Below, piece by piece: positions 46,496 through 55,727 of a stretch of DNA of 64,000 bases. The DNA comes from Salinispora cortesiana (lineage in GTDB: Bacteria > Actinomycetota > Actinomycetes > Mycobacteriales > Micromonosporaceae). The stretch covers positions 1-64,000 of the forward strand of contig NZ_AXVR01000018.1 of the NCBI RefSeq assembly GCF_000484695.1. The letters run 5' to 3'. Numbering within the stretch: the stretch's first letter is position 1; each line of letters begins with the position of its first letter. Both the position numbers and the translations under genes were made by a program. The notes beneath the pieces are model-generated. The model did not search any database and was not told where the DNA came from. It saw only the letters and a program-made list of their open reading frames with translations.

Positions 46496-49400
46496 GCACG
46501 GGCCGGATCGCCGCTGCCGCACAGAACCTGGACCGGAGGCGGGTAACCGCATGGCGGCGGGTGCTCGACGGCGTCAATTCGCTGTCGTCGAGGTACCGGG
46601 CCCGCTACGCGGTGGTTCTGGCTCAACTCGAGAGGAGCGCGGATCCTGCGGCGGTCCTGGCGGCACGCTCTGCCATCGTGGTTGACCACGACGCGGGCCG
46701 GGCGGCCGCGATCCTCGCCGGAACGGGGACCCGGCAATCTCCGACCGAGCGACTCGCAACACCGCAGCGCCTGGCCCCGGAGCCCCGTGGACACCGGACC
46801 GTCGTGGGAAGTGAGCCGCTGCTGACTGTCGTCCGAGACCTGCTTCGCCACCACGCGGACGTCACCGCGTTCGTCACCGCGCATCCTTGTCTGGAGCAGA
46901 CGGCGGTGCCGCTGCACCCCTCGCGGCAGGCGCATCTGATCTGCGCCGATGGGCGGGAATTGGTCGCGCTGCGCTGGGCAGCCGAGTCCGTAGCGGAACG
47001 ATCCGCCCATCAACAGCGGATGAGCGAGCTGTTGACGGCGGTGTCGGATGTGGCGCCGCTTCCCGTTGTCGCGCACGACGAGTACGTCCGGGTCCAGCAG
47101 GGCGAAGACGACCCTTGGGTGTTCGCCCCGAACCTCGGCCAGACGCTGGAGGACCGCTTCCGAGAGGATGCCTTCGCCTTGGGCGAGCGTGGCGCGCTCA
47201 TCGACTCCATGATCGCACTGCGGTGCACCATGCTGGCCGCGGGCGTCGTGTGGCAGGGGTTCGCTCCGCGCAACATGTTCCTCCGCGACAGCCAGTTGGT
47301 GTTGATCGATTTCGAGGAGGTCGTGGTAGCCGGAACCGACCCGGTTCGTGCCGCCGAGTGTCTGCGGTGGCATCAGATCTTCTTCGCCGACTGTCTTACC
47401 GCAGAGGAGGCATCCCGCCTGTTCGCATCGGCCGCAGACGAGCCCGACGTTGACGACGACCAGGTACGCGCGGCTGACGGTTTCGAGCGTGCTCTGCTCG
47501 GCGTGGCGACCGTGACGTGGCGCCAGCGCCGTGAGCTGTTGCGGGCCAGCGCCGTGCTGGAAGGCCGGCACACCCGCCCCGGCGGAGGCATCCTGTACGG
47601 ACACGAACTTGGGCACTTCTGGGGCGACTTCGTGCCGGTCAGGGAGGAGGCCCGGCTGTTCGGCCTGCTCCGGGCGGTAGCCGGGCCGGAGCAACTGGCG
47701 GCTGTGCTTGAGGTTCTCGAGGCGGCGATGGAGGCGGACATCTGCCGCAACCTGCGACTACGGGCGCACGGTACGCCCGAAATGACGTCACCGCGGACGA
47801 CGGCAGCGATCGACGTGCTCGAGGCGATCGGATCCGCGCGGCTCGCCACCTTCCGGCTGGCTTACGATCGCTGGTACGACGAGCTGACGACCGATCCGTG
47901 TCTTCTCGTCGACGAAATCCTGCATGTCGCGGGCTCCACGCTCACCGGGCTGAACCAGACGCAGCTCGACACCTACCTGGTGGGCAACGAGGAGGCACGC
48001 AAGACCCACGAGGAGTCACTGGCCAGGGCGACTCGCATCGGTCTGGACCTGCTGCACCGCACCGACGAACCATTCCTGCACTACCGCGAACCGGACGAAC
48101 TGCGCACGGTGCTAAGCCGGCCCCTGCCTCGCGACGGTGTGGACCTCGATACTGTGCTGACCGAAGTTGACGAGGTCGTCGCCCGTTACGCGATCGCTCA
48201 GTCCCACCCCGCCTACCTGGCCTTTCCGGACACGGGAAACGCCGTGGCCGCGGTGGCCGGAGGCGTGCTGGGTCGGATTCTCCACCAGAACCTCATCGCC
48301 GTGGATCGCAGCGCGCCGTCGGCCACCTTCGTGGAGATACAGGTGATCGAGTGGCTCCGGGAACTGGTGGGGTACGACTCGGCGCCGGTGGCGGACCTGC
48401 GCGGGGTGCGTGACGTAGCTGGCCTGTGGGCCACTGGCGGGCACCTGTCCAACCACATCGCCATGCTGGTGGCACTGGGGCGACGGTTTCCGCAGGTGCG
48501 GCAGCGCGGCTTGGCGGGACTCGACACCCAGCCTGCGGTGGTCATGGCCGGACCCATCGCGCACTACTCGCACAGCGACGCCGCCTTCCACCTGGGCCTG
48601 GGCTGGGACGCCGTGATCAGCGTGGGCGCCGAGGCCGGCTACACCACGGACCCAGCCGCCGTGGCGGCGGCACTGGCCGACCCGCCACCGGGCAAGACAC
48701 CGTTCATGGTGGTAGGGGTGGCCGGCAACTGCCGGACGACCGGCCTGGACGACCTGGCGGCGCTGGCTGACATCTGCCGGCGGCACCACATCTGGTTCCA
48801 CGTCGACGCCTGCCACGGCGGCAGCATGATCTTCAGCGAGCGGCTACGCCGGCGGCACCTCAGCGGCATCAACCTAGCCGATTCGGTGTCACTGGACCCG
48901 CACAAGGGCCTGTTCACGCCATATCCGTCGTCATATGTCGTCTTCCGGGATCGGGGAGTGCTGACCCACTTCAGCCGGCACGAGGCGGCGGTGATGGCGG
49001 ACGGGTGCTGGGATCTGGGGCTTATCACGCCGTTCCTCGGTTCGCGGGGGTTCGAAAGCCTCGCGACCTGGATGTTGCTGCGCCACGTCGGGGTGCGTCA
49101 TCTTGGCGACCTAGTCGAGAGCCGGCAGACCCACGTGCGGTACCTGGAGCGCCGCATCGACGACAGTGACCTCTTTGTCCGCCTCAACGACGTGGACTTC
49201 TACCGCCTGGCTTTCGTGCTGTGCCCGCCCGAGGTACGGCGACTCCTGGCCGGGTTCGATCCGCTGCGACGCCGCCGTTCGGCGCAGACAATCAGCCGGT
49301 ACACCTCGAGACTGAACACGATCCTGTACCGGACGGGGCAGGTGTGCTTCGACGAGCACACCCTGTCCGATCTCGGCGACCGGGTCGGGGCGGGTGCGGG

Positions 49401-49599
49401 CACCTCGTACACCATCATGGCGACGTGTCCCGGCAACCCTCTGCTCACCCGGGCCGACCTGGACCGCGCGATGGACCGGCTGCTCCGCGCCGCGACCCCG
49501 CTGGTGCCTGATCTGCTGGCCGAACTCAGCATGACGTCGGGTGGTTCCAGCACGCCGCCGCCGGTCGCCGGACCGGCAGGCTGGAGCGACATGCCATGA
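46492..49599 (+). CDS. Fusion of a kinase-like domain and a PLP-dependent group II decarboxylase
   Basis: 1035 residues from TTG 46492, overlapping the previous stop. Residues ~1-450 resemble a phosphotransferase fold: WQGFAPRNMFLRD..LVLIDFEEVVVAG (~255-280) sits where HxDxxxxN and the DFG-like DFE occur, but the catalytic His and Asp are replaced, so it may be a pseudokinase or carrier domain. Residues ~500-1000 are a group II decarboxylase: SHPAYLAFPDTGNAVAAVAG, GLWATGGHLSNHIAMLVALG, FHVDACHGGSMIFSERL and the PLP lysine in SLDPHKGLFTPY (~805). The product would decarboxylate an amino acid. The gene overlaps the nucleotidyltransferase gene by four bases. I know no named family with this fusion. 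Confidence 0.75.
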   Translation: MSTGRIAAAAQNLDRRRVTAWRRVLDGVNSLSSRYRARYAVVLAQLERSADPAAVLAARSAIVVDHDAGRAAAILAGTGTRQSPTERLATPQRLAPEPRGHRTVVGSEPLLTVVRDLLRHHADVTAFVTAHPCLEQTAVPLHPSRQAHLICADGRELVALRWAAESVAERSAHQQRMSELLTAVSDVAPLPVVAHDEYVRVQQGEDDPWVFAPNLGQTLEDRFREDAFALGERGALIDSMIALRCTMLAAGVVWQGFAPRNMFLRDSQLVLIDFEEVVVAGTDPVRAAECLRWHQIFFADCLTAEEASRLFASAADEPDVDDDQVRAADGFERALLGVATVTWRQRRELLRASAVLEGRHTRPGGGILYGHELGHFWGDFVPVREEARLFGLLRAVAGPEQLAAVLEVLEAAMEADICRNLRLRAHGTPEMTSPRTTAAIDVLEAIGSARLATFRLAYDRWYDELTTDPCLLVDEILHVAGSTLTGLNQTQLDTYLVGNEEARKTHEESLARATRIGLDLLHRTDEPFLHYREPDELRTVLSRPLPRDGVDLDTVLTEVDEVVARYAIAQSHPAYLAFPDTGNAVAAVAGGVLGRILHQNLIAVDRSAPSATFVEIQVIEWLRELVGYDSAPVADLRGVRDVAGLWATGGHLSNHIAMLVALGRRFPQVRQRGLAGLDTQPAVVMAGPIAHYSHSDAAFHLGLGWDAVISVGAEAGYTTDPAAVAAALADPPPGKTPFMVVGVAGNCRTTGLDDLAALADICRRHHIWFHVDACHGGSMIFSERLRRRHLSGINLADSVSLDPHKGLFTPYPSSYVVFRDRGVLTHFSRHEAAVMADGCWDLGLITPFLGSRGFESLATWMLLRHVGVRHLGDLVESRQTHVRYLERRIDDSDLFVRLNDVDFYRLAFVLCPPEVRRLLAGFDPLRRRRSAQTISRYTSRLNTILYRTGQVCFDEHTLSDLGDRVGAGAGTSYTIMATCPGNPLLTRADLDRAMDRLLRAATPLVPDLLAELSMTSGGSSTPPPVAGPAGWSDMP

Positions 49600-50108
49600 A
49601 ACTCGCCCCGATCCGCCGCTGCCTGCAGGAACATCTCGGTACGGCGGTCAGTGCCGCCTTTGTCTACGGCTCGGTGGCGACCGGCCGCGACGGTCCGGGC
49701 AGCGACCTCGACTGTTTTGTGCTCACTCGATGGGACCTCGACGGGCCGCAGCGGCGCCGCGCCCAAGCCGGATTCGCCGCCCTGCAGCGGGCGCTCGGCT
49801 TCACCCCGGATTGCGACTACCCGGTCGAGCTGTTCTCGACCCACGCGTGCCGAGCGATCCTCGAAGGCTCCGCGCTCGCCGCGATCATCGCCCGGGCGAG
49901 CACGTGCGGCATCGCGCCACACACAGCCCAGAGCGACGAGACGGAGGTGCTGCGGTCGCTGCTCGACCAGCGGCTAGTGGTCACCCACTCCAGTTGCCTG
50001 GACCAGCTCACCGAACAGGCGCGGGCGCTGGTCCGCCGCACGGCACACGACCCGTCAGCACTCCTTCGCGCGCTCGGGCTGGACCGGGCGCCACAGGCGC
50101 GAATATGA
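49596..50108 (+). CDS. Nucleotidyltransferase (MNT/antibiotic-NTase fold)
   Basis: 170 residues; ATG 49596 overlaps the fusion stop. The catalytic motif VYGSVATGRDGPGSDLDCFV has the GS helix and the DxD acidic pair, and a third acidic residue is in DYPVELFST (~residue 77). A helical C-terminal part follows (LDQRLVVTHSSCLDQLTEQA). Relatives adenylylate aminoglycosides or act in MNT/HEPN toxin-antitoxin pairs; no HEPN partner is beside it. In this operon, nucleotidylation of the pathway product or self-protection is plausible. Confidence 0.75.
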   Translation: MKLAPIRRCLQEHLGTAVSAAFVYGSVATGRDGPGSDLDCFVLTRWDLDGPQRRRAQAGFAALQRALGFTPDCDYPVELFSTHACRAILEGSALAAIIARASTCGIAPHTAQSDETEVLRSLLDQRLVVTHSSCLDQLTEQARALVRRTAHDPSALLRALGLDRAPQARI

Positions 50109-50839
50109 CCGCCGGTGCCGAGCGGCTGGTGGCGTCGCCCGTATTCGTGCTCAGCTCTATCCGGTCGGGTTCCACCCTGCTGCGCTGTATCCTGAACAGC
50201 CATCCTCATGTTCACGCACCGTATGAACTGCACCTCGTCGACCTATCCGTTCACCTGGACAGCCCCTTCGCCCACCTGGCCATGCAGGTGGCCGGCCTCG
50301 ACAACCGGCAACTGGAGCACCTGCTGTGGGACCGGCTGTTGCACCGCGAGCTCACCCGTTCCGGCAAACGCCTGATCGTCGACAAGACCCCGACCAACGT
50401 GCTGCGCTGGCAGCGGGTGGCGGAGTGCTGGCCCCAGGCGCGGTACGTGTTTCTGCTGCGGCACCCGCTTCGGGTGGTGCAGTCGGCGATCGTTGCCCGG
50501 CCGCACGCCACCCCCGCCGAGTCGACCGACCTGGTCCGGCTGTTCCTTGCCCGGCTGGACGAAGCACGTCGCAGCCTGCCGGGAGTCACTATCCGGTACG
50601 AGGATCTCACTCGACGGCCCGAGCAGGTCGTCCGGGGGCTGTGCGGCGATCTCGGCGTGGAGTGGGATCCGGGCATGCTCGACTACGGCAGGTACGACCA
50701 CGGACCGTTCCGGGCCGGCATCGGCGACTTCACCGAGCGGATCCGGACCGGCCGGGTGCTGCCCGGCCGGCCCAACCCCACAGAACCCGAGATACCCGAG
50801 GAACTTCGGTCCCTCTGCCGCCGCCTCGGATACCTGTGA
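50105..50839 (+). CDS. PAPS-dependent sulfotransferase
   Basis: 244 residues, ATG 50105 overlapping the previous stop (ATGA). The 5'-phosphosulfate loop VFVLSSIRSGSTLLRCILNS is at residues 12-31, the 3'-phosphate motif is RYVFLLRHPLRVVQSAIVAR, and VTIRYEDLTRRPEQVVRGLC is the usual C-terminal helix. It should transfer a sulfuryl group from PAPS to a hydroxyl or amine. It is the fourth member of an overlapping, co-translated set, so it probably tailors the same product. It converges with argS, 14 bases apart. Confidence 0.8.
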   Translation: MTAGAERLVASPVFVLSSIRSGSTLLRCILNSHPHVHAPYELHLVDLSVHLDSPFAHLAMQVAGLDNRQLEHLLWDRLLHRELTRSGKRLIVDKTPTNVLRWQRVAECWPQARYVFLLRHPLRVVQSAIVARPHATPAESTDLVRLFLARLDEARRSLPGVTIRYEDLTRRPEQVVRGLCGDLGVEWDPGMLDYGRYDHGPFRAGIGDFTERIRTGRVLPGRPNPTEPEIPEELRSLCRRLGYL

Positions 50840-50853
50840 CCAGTTCGGCTGAC

Positions 50854-52578
50854 CTACATCCGCACCGGGGCACCAATCCCGAGCAGGGTTAGGCCGCGGG
50901 CGAGGACCCGGGCGGTCAGGTCGCACAGCGCGAGCCGGCTCTCCCGGGTCTCGCCCTCGGCGCGTAGCACCGGGCACTTCTCGTAGAAGGCGGTGAACGC
51001 GGTCGCCAGGGTGTAGAGGTACGCGGCGAGGCGGTGGAACTCCAGCGTTTCGGCTACCGTGGCGACGACCCCTTCGAAGGCCAGTAGTTCGATGGCCAGG
51101 GTGCGTTCGGCCGGCTCGGATACGGCTACCGCCGACAGGCCGGCCGGGGCGGCGACCCCGCCCCGGCGGAAGATCGACCGGATCCGGGCGTGGGCGTACT
51201 GCAGGTACGGGGCGGTGTTGCCGTCGAAGGACAGCATCCGCTGCCAGTCGAAGACATAGTCCTTGACTCGGTCGTTGGACAGGTCGGCGTACTTGATCGC
51301 GCCGATGCCCACCATCCGAGCGACTTCCGCGCGTGTCTCGTCGTCGAGGTCGGGATTCTTTTCCGCGACCAGCGCCGCCGCTCGTGCCACTGCCTCGTCG
51401 ATCAGCTCCACCAACTTGATCGTGTCGCCGGCCCGGCTGCGTAGGATCTTGCCGTCCGGGCCGAGGATTGAGCCAAAACCGACGTGCTGGGCGCGAGCCG
51501 CGGTGGTGAGCCAACCTGCCTCGCGTGCCGCCTCGAACACCATCTCGAAGTGCTGCTTCTGCGGTAGCCCCACTACGTAGAGCAGCCGGTTGGCGTGAAG
51601 TTCCTGGGTCCGGTAGCGGATCGCGGCCAGGTCGGTGGCACCGTAGCCGAAGCCACCGTCGCGCTTCTGCACGATGATCGGCAGTGGGTCACCGTCCCGG
51701 TTGGTGAACCCCTGTGGGAACACCACTTTGGCGCCCTCGCTGTCCCTTAGCAGCCCGAGTCGATCCAATTCCTGCACGACCGGATGCAAGCGGTCGTTGT
51801 AGAAGCTTTCGCCGAAGAAGTCCTTCTCCGTCAGGCAGACGTCGAGCCGGTCATAGACCGCCAGGAAGTACTTCTCCGACTCGTCCACGAGCAGCCGCCA
51901 CAGCCGCAGCGTCTGCTCGTCGCCACCCTGTAGCGCGACCACCCGGGTACGCGCCCGCTCCTTGAAAGCGTCGTCGGTGTCAAACTTCGCGCGCGCCGCT
52001 CTGTAGAACGAGTTCAGATCACCCAGCGACAACTCGTGCGCAGCCTCGGTTTCCCCGATGTCCAGCAGATGCTCTATCAGCATGCCGAACGGTGTGCCCC
52101 AGTCGCCCAGATGATTGGCCTTGATCACCCGGTGGCCGAGCCATTCGAGCAGTCGTACGGCGGCGTCGCCGATGACCGTGGATCGCAGGTGCCCGACGTG
52201 CATTTCCTTGGCGACGTTGGGTGCCGAATAGTCGATCACTACGGTGTCCGGCTGTGTGACCGGGGCAACGCCGAGGCGTCCCTGGCCGGCCATCTCCGCG
52301 ATCAGTGGCGCGAGGGCGTCCTCGGCGAAGGTCAGGTTGATGAACCCTGGGCCGGAGATCTCCACCGACTGGCACAAGTCGTCCAGATGCGCGTGCCGGA
52401 CCACGTCGGCCGCGATCTCGCGAGGGTTGCGACCGAGTTTGCGGGCCAGCGGCAGCGCGCCGTCGGCCTGGAAGTCGGCGTGCTGCGATCGGCGCAGGCT
52501 CGGGTCAGCCGGGGCACCGGCGACCGTTTCGAAGGCTGGCGTGAGCCGTTTCTGCAGCAGCTGTTCCAGGTTTGCCAT
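50854..52578 (-). CDS. argS: Arginyl-tRNA synthetase
   Basis: 574 residues from ATG 52578-52576; the frame extends further upstream without similarity. N-terminal Add-1 domain with ADFQADGALPLARKLGRNP, HIGH-type motif in NVAKEMHVGHLRSTVIGDAA (~130-150), GDWGTPFGMLIEHLLDIGE, the KMSKS-equivalent region ILGPDGKILRSRAGDTIKLV, and a C-terminal anticodon-binding DALR domain (FDGNTAPYLQYAHARIRSIF). All hallmarks of active ArgS. It is embedded, on the opposite strand, in a biosynthetic-looking locus, away from the lysA-hom-thrC genes beside which actinobacterial argS often sits, so it could be a second copy. Confidence 0.9.
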   Translation of the reverse strand: MANLEQLLQKRLTPAFETVAGAPADPSLRRSQHADFQADGALPLARKLGRNPREIAADVVRHAHLDDLCQSVEISGPGFINLTFAEDALAPLIAEMAGQGRLGVAPVTQPDTVVIDYSAPNVAKEMHVGHLRSTVIGDAAVRLLEWLGHRVIKANHLGDWGTPFGMLIEHLLDIGETEAAHELSLGDLNSFYRAARAKFDTDDAFKERARTRVVALQGGDEQTLRLWRLLVDESEKYFLAVYDRLDVCLTEKDFFGESFYNDRLHPVVQELDRLGLLRDSEGAKVVFPQGFTNRDGDPLPIIVQKRDGGFGYGATDLAAIRYRTQELHANRLLYVVGLPQKQHFEMVFEAAREAGWLTTAARAQHVGFGSILGPDGKILRSRAGDTIKLVELIDEAVARAAALVAEKNPDLDDETRAEVARMVGIGAIKYADLSNDRVKDYVFDWQRMLSFDGNTAPYLQYAHARIRSIFRRGGVAAPAGLSAVAVSEPAERTLAIELLAFEGVVATVAETLEFHRLAAYLYTLATAFTAFYEKCPVLRAEGETRESRLALCDLTARVLARGLTLLGIGAPVRM

Positions 52579-52714
52579 GCTGTGCAATCTAGCCGACGCT
52601 CCAGGCCCGGCCCGAACGATAGCCACCCACCAGGCGGGCTGTCGGATCCGGACCGGCGAAGCTCGCCCGATCATGGGGTGGTGACGGAGAAGCGGTAGGT
52701 CGATACTGATCGGC

Positions 52715-53845
52715 GTGCCGCATCCGCTCTGCGTTTTTGTACCCGAAATCGGCCTGGTGAGCGAGACGTTCATCCATTGGGACGTCCACGAACTTCTGCC
52801 AGGTGGCACCGTTGTCGTCGCCGATCCGCCACCCCGCGGCGACTCGGTGCGCCGATCTCCGGCCTGGGACGTAGGAGGCTGCCCCCATCTGGTCTTCGAA
52901 CCACTGCCCAGCGATCCGCCTGTCGGGCCGGAGCGAATGGCTGCGGTGGCGAGCTTCCTCGCCCGTCACGAGGTCGAGACGGTACTTGTGGAGTACCTCG
53001 ACTTCGCCGACCGGTGGTTCGACTTTCTGGCCGCGCAGAATGTGCGAACGTGGATCCGGGGACATGGGGTCGACTTATCTGCCCGGCTGAGGGAGTCGCG
53101 CTGGCGGCAGGCATACCGCCGGTACGCCGACGCCGCGGGCGTCATCGTGCCCAGTCACGTGGCCGCCCAGACACTGGCCGAAGCCGGCCTGCCGGCGGAC
53201 AACGTCCACGTCGTCCGATACAGCGTTGACCTGCCCGGACTGCGGACTGCATCCGACGGGGACAACATGATCCGATGCGTCGCCGTGGGTCGACTCGTGC
53301 CCAAGAAAGCGCCCGTGCTTCTCATAGATGCTTTCCGTCGCGCCGCAACGAACGACGACCGCCTCACCCTCGATCTGGTAGGTGAAGGCCCGCTGGCGAA
53401 TGATGCCCGTCAGTACGTCGACGCCCACCGGCTCGCCGACCGGGTGCGCCTACACGGGCGACTCCCGCATGCTGACACGCTGGCCCTCGTGCGCTCCGCG
53501 GACGTCTTTCTGCACCACGCGGTCACCGCACCCGATGACGGCGACACCGAGGGACAACCCCTGGCCATCCTGGAAGCCATGGCGGCCGCGGTTCCGGTCG
53601 TCGCCACCCACCACGCCGGAATCCCCGAGGTGGTCGACGACCGGCGCAACGGCCGGCTGGTACCTGAGCACGACGTCGCCGGCATGGCATCCACGCTGCT
53701 CCACCTGGCCGCAAACCCGACCGAGCGGCGACGCCTCGGCGCAGCGGCACGCGCCACCATCGAGGAACGACACACCCACACCGTCGCGCGCCGGACACTT
53801 CTACGCCTGCTCAGCCTCGACACCCGCGAGCGGATCGCCAAATGA
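52715..53845 (+). CDS. GT4-family glycosyltransferase
   Basis: 376 residues, GTG 52715. GT-B fold: the N-terminal PEIGLVSETFIHWDVHELLP pocket, central AVGRLVPKKAPVLLIDAFRR and VGEGPL, and the C-terminal sugar-nucleotide motif GQPLAILEAMAAAVPVVATH (E-x7-E type) with IPEVVDDRRNGRLVP. It is a retaining transferase that usually builds glycans or glycosylated metabolites. Its stop overlaps the next glycosyltransferase gene (ATGA). It is probably in the same pathway as the genes before argS. Confidence 0.85.
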   Translation: MPHPLCVFVPEIGLVSETFIHWDVHELLPGGTVVVADPPPRGDSVRRSPAWDVGGCPHLVFEPLPSDPPVGPERMAAVASFLARHEVETVLVEYLDFADRWFDFLAAQNVRTWIRGHGVDLSARLRESRWRQAYRRYADAAGVIVPSHVAAQTLAEAGLPADNVHVVRYSVDLPGLRTASDGDNMIRCVAVGRLVPKKAPVLLIDAFRRAATNDDRLTLDLVGEGPLANDARQYVDAHRLADRVRLHGRLPHADTLALVRSADVFLHHAVTAPDDGDTEGQPLAILEAMAAAVPVVATHHAGIPEVVDDRRNGRLVPEHDVAGMASTLLHLAANPTERRRLGAAARATIEERHTHTVARRTLLRLLSLDTRERIAK

Positions 53846-55509
53846 GAAACGCCGTCTTCCTTGTCAAGAACGGCATCGGGTTCGGCCACATCCGTCGCGC
53901 GCTGATCCTCGCCGAGGCCGTACAAAAGGCAGGTCGACTGAGGCCCGTCGTCATCAGCCAGGCCAGCTCACTGGTGCTCTACCGTGATAGCCCCGTACGG
54001 GTGGTGAACCTCCCCCTGCTGCACCGCGTACCGTCCGCGGTCACCGAGGACTTCTACACCGATCTGCTCGACCGCCTGCTCGACCGGCTCAACCCGGCCG
54101 TCGTCATCGAGGACACCTACCCCGATGCCCGGTACCGCCGGCTGCCCGCTCTCGCCGACCGGCCACGGATCCTGGTCATGCGCCGGCTCGACGGGCTGTC
54201 ACTGGATCAGATCCGCCAACGCGGCGATCTGGCCCACTACGACCGAATCCTGATCGCCCAGGATGAAGTCGACTTCCGTCGGGAGGGCCACAGCGGCGAA
54301 ACACTGGCCGCTGTGGAATCGAGTAACCGGTTCGCCTTCGTCGGCAATATCGCTTGCGCGCCGCGACGATCGCAGGCGACCGCAGTCCGCCGCGAGTACT
54401 CGCCACACGGAGCACCGCTGGTCGTGGTCAATGGTGGCGCCGGCGGCGATCAGATGCCCGACGGTTACGGTCACCGCCTGTTCCACGCCTGCCACCGCAT
54501 CGCCGCTGCCCTCTCCGCCGAGGCGAATCCCGCCGTCTTCGTCTTCGTCACCGGTCCGTACTACGCAGGCGGTGAGATCCGGCCTGCCCCCAACGTGACG
54601 GTACGGAGGTTCGAGCCGCGACTCCCCGCCCTGCTGGCCGCCGCCGACGTCGCCGTGATCAAGCCAGGAAACAACGCCTTGTCCGAGGCGCTCACGGGAC
54701 ACGCCCGACTGGTCCTCGTCCCTGACAGGTCGTTCATGGAAGGCCTCGACGAGCACGCCGCCCGTGTTGCCGTCTGCTACGGCGGAGCCGTCGGGCAACC
54801 CGACCAGACGAGCCTGGAGCCCCTGATCCGGGAAGCTCTGGCACGCCCACCCCGCCAGAACCGGGTAGAGCCGCGCACCGAGGCCGTCGAGGCGGTCGTG
54901 CGAGAACTTCACCAGCAAACCGACGGAGACCGCACCATCCGGGTCCGCCGCAAGCAGTTGCTGTTGGTACTTCTTCCGCCTGCTGCTGTGGACCCGGATG
55001 ACCACCCCACCGGGAAGCTCCCGCCCGAATTGCGGGATGCCGTGGTGGTGAGGGAACGGCGCCACGGCAGGAGCGTTTCCGCGCCGGCCATCGGCCGGGG
55101 CGACCCAGCAGGAACCCCATACGCCATCCTGATCGGCAAAGATCCACCTGACGAATCTCCCCAGGCTCTCGCCGATCTGGGCGTGCGTGCACTCGTACAG
55201 ACCAGTTCCTCGGCAGCCGTGGACCGCTGGCTGCACGGGCAACCGGTCCAGCCGGCACTGCTGGTCCTACCGGCCGAACGGATCACCGCCCGCCCTGCGT
55301 TTCCAGACGGCGTCGTACGCCGGATCGCCCGACAACTGCACGACCGGGCGAACGCCATCGCCGTCCTCGATCTCGCGGGGCTGACGAGCAACAGCATGAA
55401 GGAGTACCTGGACCACCTGGGGCAGTGGGTCGCGCGCCAACCGATAGAACTCGTCGGTGTCCCAGAGATCATGGAGAAGCTGACCGACAGATGGGTGGAA
55501 CGAGGGTGA
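53842..55509 (+). CDS. GT28/MurG-like glycosyltransferase with extra C-terminal domain
   Basis: 555 residues, ATG 53842 overlapping the GT4 stop. The first ~350 residues have a MurG/GT1-like GT-B fold: FLVKNGIGFGHIRRALILAE (the GxGHxxR motif), VVVNGGAGGDQMPDGYGHRL, and ADVAVIKPGNNALSEALTGH (the GGxNxxxE-like sugar site). Residues ~360-555 form an additional domain without a recognised family (LLLVLLPPAAVDPDDHPTGK, YAILIGKDPPDESPQALADL). The unusual length suggests a bifunctional or docking protein. Its stop overlaps the next small gene (GTGA). Confidence 0.75.
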   Translation: MRNAVFLVKNGIGFGHIRRALILAEAVQKAGRLRPVVISQASSLVLYRDSPVRVVNLPLLHRVPSAVTEDFYTDLLDRLLDRLNPAVVIEDTYPDARYRRLPALADRPRILVMRRLDGLSLDQIRQRGDLAHYDRILIAQDEVDFRREGHSGETLAAVESSNRFAFVGNIACAPRRSQATAVRREYSPHGAPLVVVNGGAGGDQMPDGYGHRLFHACHRIAAALSAEANPAVFVFVTGPYYAGGEIRPAPNVTVRRFEPRLPALLAAADVAVIKPGNNALSEALTGHARLVLVPDRSFMEGLDEHAARVAVCYGGAVGQPDQTSLEPLIREALARPPRQNRVEPRTEAVEAVVRELHQQTDGDRTIRVRRKQLLLVLLPPAAVDPDDHPTGKLPPELRDAVVVRERRHGRSVSAPAIGRGDPAGTPYAILIGKDPPDESPQALADLGVRALVQTSSSAAVDRWLHGQPVQPALLVLPAERITARPAFPDGVVRRIARQLHDRANAIAVLDLAGLTSNSMKEYLDHLGQWVARQPIELVGVPEIMEKLTDRWVERG

Positions 55510-55724
55510 TCACGCACCACGATGACCAGCAGTGGAACCCGGAGGAGCCAGAGACAACGCTGGTCGAGAGGTATCACGTACGCCGCGACGACTTGGTGGT
55601 CCCACTAGCCGACACCATCCTTACCCTGCTTGAGCCGGCAGGGTCGGTGATCGACCTCTCACACCATGACCGCCGTGCCGACGTCATCGAAGTGCGCGTC
55701 TCCCACCCCGACAGCAGGAGTTGA
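55506..55724 (+). CDS. 72-residue hypothetical protein in the biosynthetic operon
   Basis: GTG 55506 overlaps the previous stop (GTGA), and the stop lies three bases before the PhyH-type gene, so the frame is held inside an operon. The acidic/mixed sequence starts MITHHDDQQWNPEEPETTLV and contains RYHVRRDDLVVPLADTILTL, followed by a short beta-prone C-terminus (DVIEVRVSHPDSRS). There is no cysteine, signal or membrane helix. It could be a small accessory or a peptide substrate; no family recognised. Confidence 0.55.
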   Translation: MITHHDDQQWNPEEPETTLVERYHVRRDDLVVPLADTILTLLEPAGSVIDLSHHDRRADVIEVRVSHPDSRS

Positions 55725-55727
55725 TCC

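Noticed and set aside
49596..50839. MNT/HEPN toxin-antitoxin pair
   Set aside because: The nucleotidyltransferase fits MNT loosely, but its neighbour is a sulfotransferase with an intact PAPS site, not a HEPN protein.
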